The position numbers were made by a program, and so were the translations under genes. Source: RPQJ01 sp963714645 (GTDB lineage: Bacteria > Pseudomonadota > Gammaproteobacteria > Steroidobacterales > Steroidobacteraceae). Taken from it: 16,591 nt of DNA. Positions 15,610 to 16,591 of this stretch are shown here, one piece after another (the stretch's first letter is position 1; every line of letters begins with the position of its first letter). Location: assembly GCA_963714645.1 (NCBI GenBank), contig CAVQQX010000114.1:1-16591 (forward strand), written 5' to 3'. The notes below the pieces were generated by a model that was given only the letters and a program-made list of their open reading frames with translations, made no database searches and had not been told where the DNA came from.

Positions 15610-16591
15610 GACGAGGCGAACCGGCCCTGGCGCACGAGGTCCGCCAGTGCCTCGAGCAGGCACGCGACGTCGTCGTCCGAGTGGGCGGCGGAAAACGTGA
15701 TTCGGAGTCGCGAGGCTCCCACCGGCACCGTGGGCGGCCGGATCGCGGGAACCCAGAAACCCAGGGCGGCGAGCGCGTCGCTCGCAGCCAGCGTGTCCGC
15801 TTCGGAGCCCACGACCAGCGGTTGGATCGGCGTGCGCGACGCAAGCAGTCGCAAGCCGAGCGCAGACGCACTTTCGCGAAACCGGCGCGCGTGCGCGAGC
15901 ACCCGCTCGCGGCGCCAGGCTTCGTCGCGCATCACCTGCAGCGAGGCTCGTGTCGCGGTCGCCACCGCAGGGGGCAGCGCCGTGGTGTAGAGGTACGTGC
16001 GTGCCCGCTGCAGCAGCGAGTCGACGAGCGGCTCCGATCCGGCCACGAAAGCGCCGAACGTGCCGAGCGCCTTGCCGAGCGTGCACATCAGCACCGGCAC
16101 CCGCGTCGAGTCGAGTGCAGCTTCCTCGACCGCGCCACCGCCATGGGCGCCGAGGACGCCGAAACCGTGCGCATCGTCCACCGCGAGCACCGCACCCGAC
16201 TCGTCGCAGGCCTGGGCCAGCGCCGCGAGCGGGGCGACGTCGCCGTCCATGCTGAAAACCCCGTCCGTCAACACCAGCACCGGGCGGTCGACCGAGCGGG
16301 CGAGCCTGCGGCGCAGGGCGCCGGCGTCCCCGTGTGCGTAGCGGAACACGCGTGCGCCCGAAGCGAGGCCGGCGTCCAGCAGCGAGGCGTGGTTGAGGCG
16401 GTCTTCGAGCACGGTGTCGCCACGGCCTGCGAGCGTGCCCGCGATCGCGAGGTTCGCCATGTACCCGGTCGAGAAGAGCAGCGCGCGCGGACGTCCCGTG
16501 AACCGGGCCAGCTCCTCTTCGAGCGCTTCGTGCTCTTGGAGATGCCCGCTCACGAGGTGCGATGCGCCACTGCCGACCCCCCAGCGTTCAG
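15606..16591 (-). CDS. bioF: 8-amino-7-oxononanoate synthase (5' end outside window)
   Basis: PLP enzyme condensing pimeloyl-ACP with L-alanine to give KAPA. The frame is open to the window edge: the first visible residues, ERWGVGSGASHLVSGH, align with E. coli WGVGSGGSGHVSGY, so about 70 N-terminal residues lie outside. The internal GTG at 16553 is not the true start. The visible part has EALEEELARFTGRP, NHASLLDAGL, VFSMDGDVAPL and DDAHGFGVLG. The PLP-binding lysine is in CTLGKALGTFGAF (codon 16071-16073), and YTTALPPA follows. Its stop overlaps the bioHC start. It is most likely preceded by further bio genes, by analogy with the bioB-bioF-bioH-bioC-bioD order of Pseudomonas. Confidence 0.96.
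   Translation of the reverse strand, partial: ERWGVGSGASHLVSGHLQEHEALEEELARFTGRPRALLFSTGYMANLAIAGTLAGRGDTVLEDRLNHASLLDAGLASGARVFRYAHGDAGALRRRLARSVDRPVLVLTDGVFSMDGDVAPLAALAQACDESGAVLAVDDAHGFGVLGAHGGGAVEEAALDSTRVPVLMCTLGKALGTFGAFVAGSEPLVDSLLQRARTYLYTTALPPAVATATRASLQVMRDEAWRRERVLAHARRFRESASALGLRLLASRTPIQPLVVGSEADTLAASDALAALGFWVPAIRPPTVPVGASRLRITFSAAHSDDDVACLLEALADLVRQGRFASS

Noticed and set aside
14062..15990. Plus-strand open frame of about 640 codons opposite bioHC
   Set aside because: Same shadow effect of high GC; the minus strand has complete catalytic motifs of two known enzymes.
16551..16553. GTG at 16553 as the start of bioF
   Set aside because: The upstream in-frame residues (ERWGVGSGASHL) match the BioF family, so the gene continues past the window edge.

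Overview
The window is GC-rich (roughly 70% G+C) chromosomal DNA. It carries the aa3-type cytochrome c oxidase cluster of a proteobacterium between biotin-synthesis genes and a DNA-repair helicase. The gene orders coxB-coxA-ctaG-coxC...surf1-(SCO-like)-cox15-ctaB and bioF-bioH-bioC-bioD both match the Pseudomonas-type gammaproteobacterial arrangement. Together with a UvrD close to the E. coli protein, this suggests a gammaproteobacterium, perhaps of the Xanthomonadales/Nevskiales/Steroidobacterales group. The order-level placement is inference only. Coding is dense: there is no gap over 300 bp, and I see no tRNA, rRNA, CRISPR, transposase or phage gene.

Layout: (1) 1-1817, minus: uvrD, cut at its 3' end by the window edge. 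(2) 1981-3717, plus: an exported DUF885-family putative metallopeptidase, divergent from uvrD. (3) 3724-8275, minus: assembly and heme A block, transcribed surf1 > SCO-like thioredoxin-fold protein > cox15/ctaA (heme A synthase) > ctaB (heme O synthase) > a VanZ-domain membrane protein. (4) 8318-8530, plus: a 70-aa DUF2909-type twin-membrane-segment protein, alone on the opposite strand inside the cox cluster. (5) 8546-12828, minus: coxB > coxA > a 52-aa single-membrane-segment protein > ctaG > coxC. (6) 12996-16591, minus: bioF (5' end outside the window) > fused bioH-bioC > bioD.

The genes form two pathways. Cox I, II and III form the proton-pumping terminal oxidase. CtaG delivers CuB, the SCO-like protein may serve copper/thiol chemistry at CuA, CtaB and Cox15 convert heme B to O to A, and Surf1 helps heme A insertion. 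BioHC makes and then releases pimeloyl-ACP, BioF makes KAPA and BioD makes dethiobiotin. Many junctions are translationally coupled (ATGA or GTGA overlaps, or abutting stop and start).

There is no obvious new defence or mobile system. The points most worth a second look are: the DUF2909 gene antisense within the cox cluster (a possible noncontiguous operon); a 19-bp perfect inverted repeat of GTGA-heptamers that supplies the last codons of ctaG and lies in the coxC leader; the in-frame BioH-BioC fusion; a VanZ protein with a large extra membrane domain ending the heme A operon; and an AT-rich island between bioHC and bioD.
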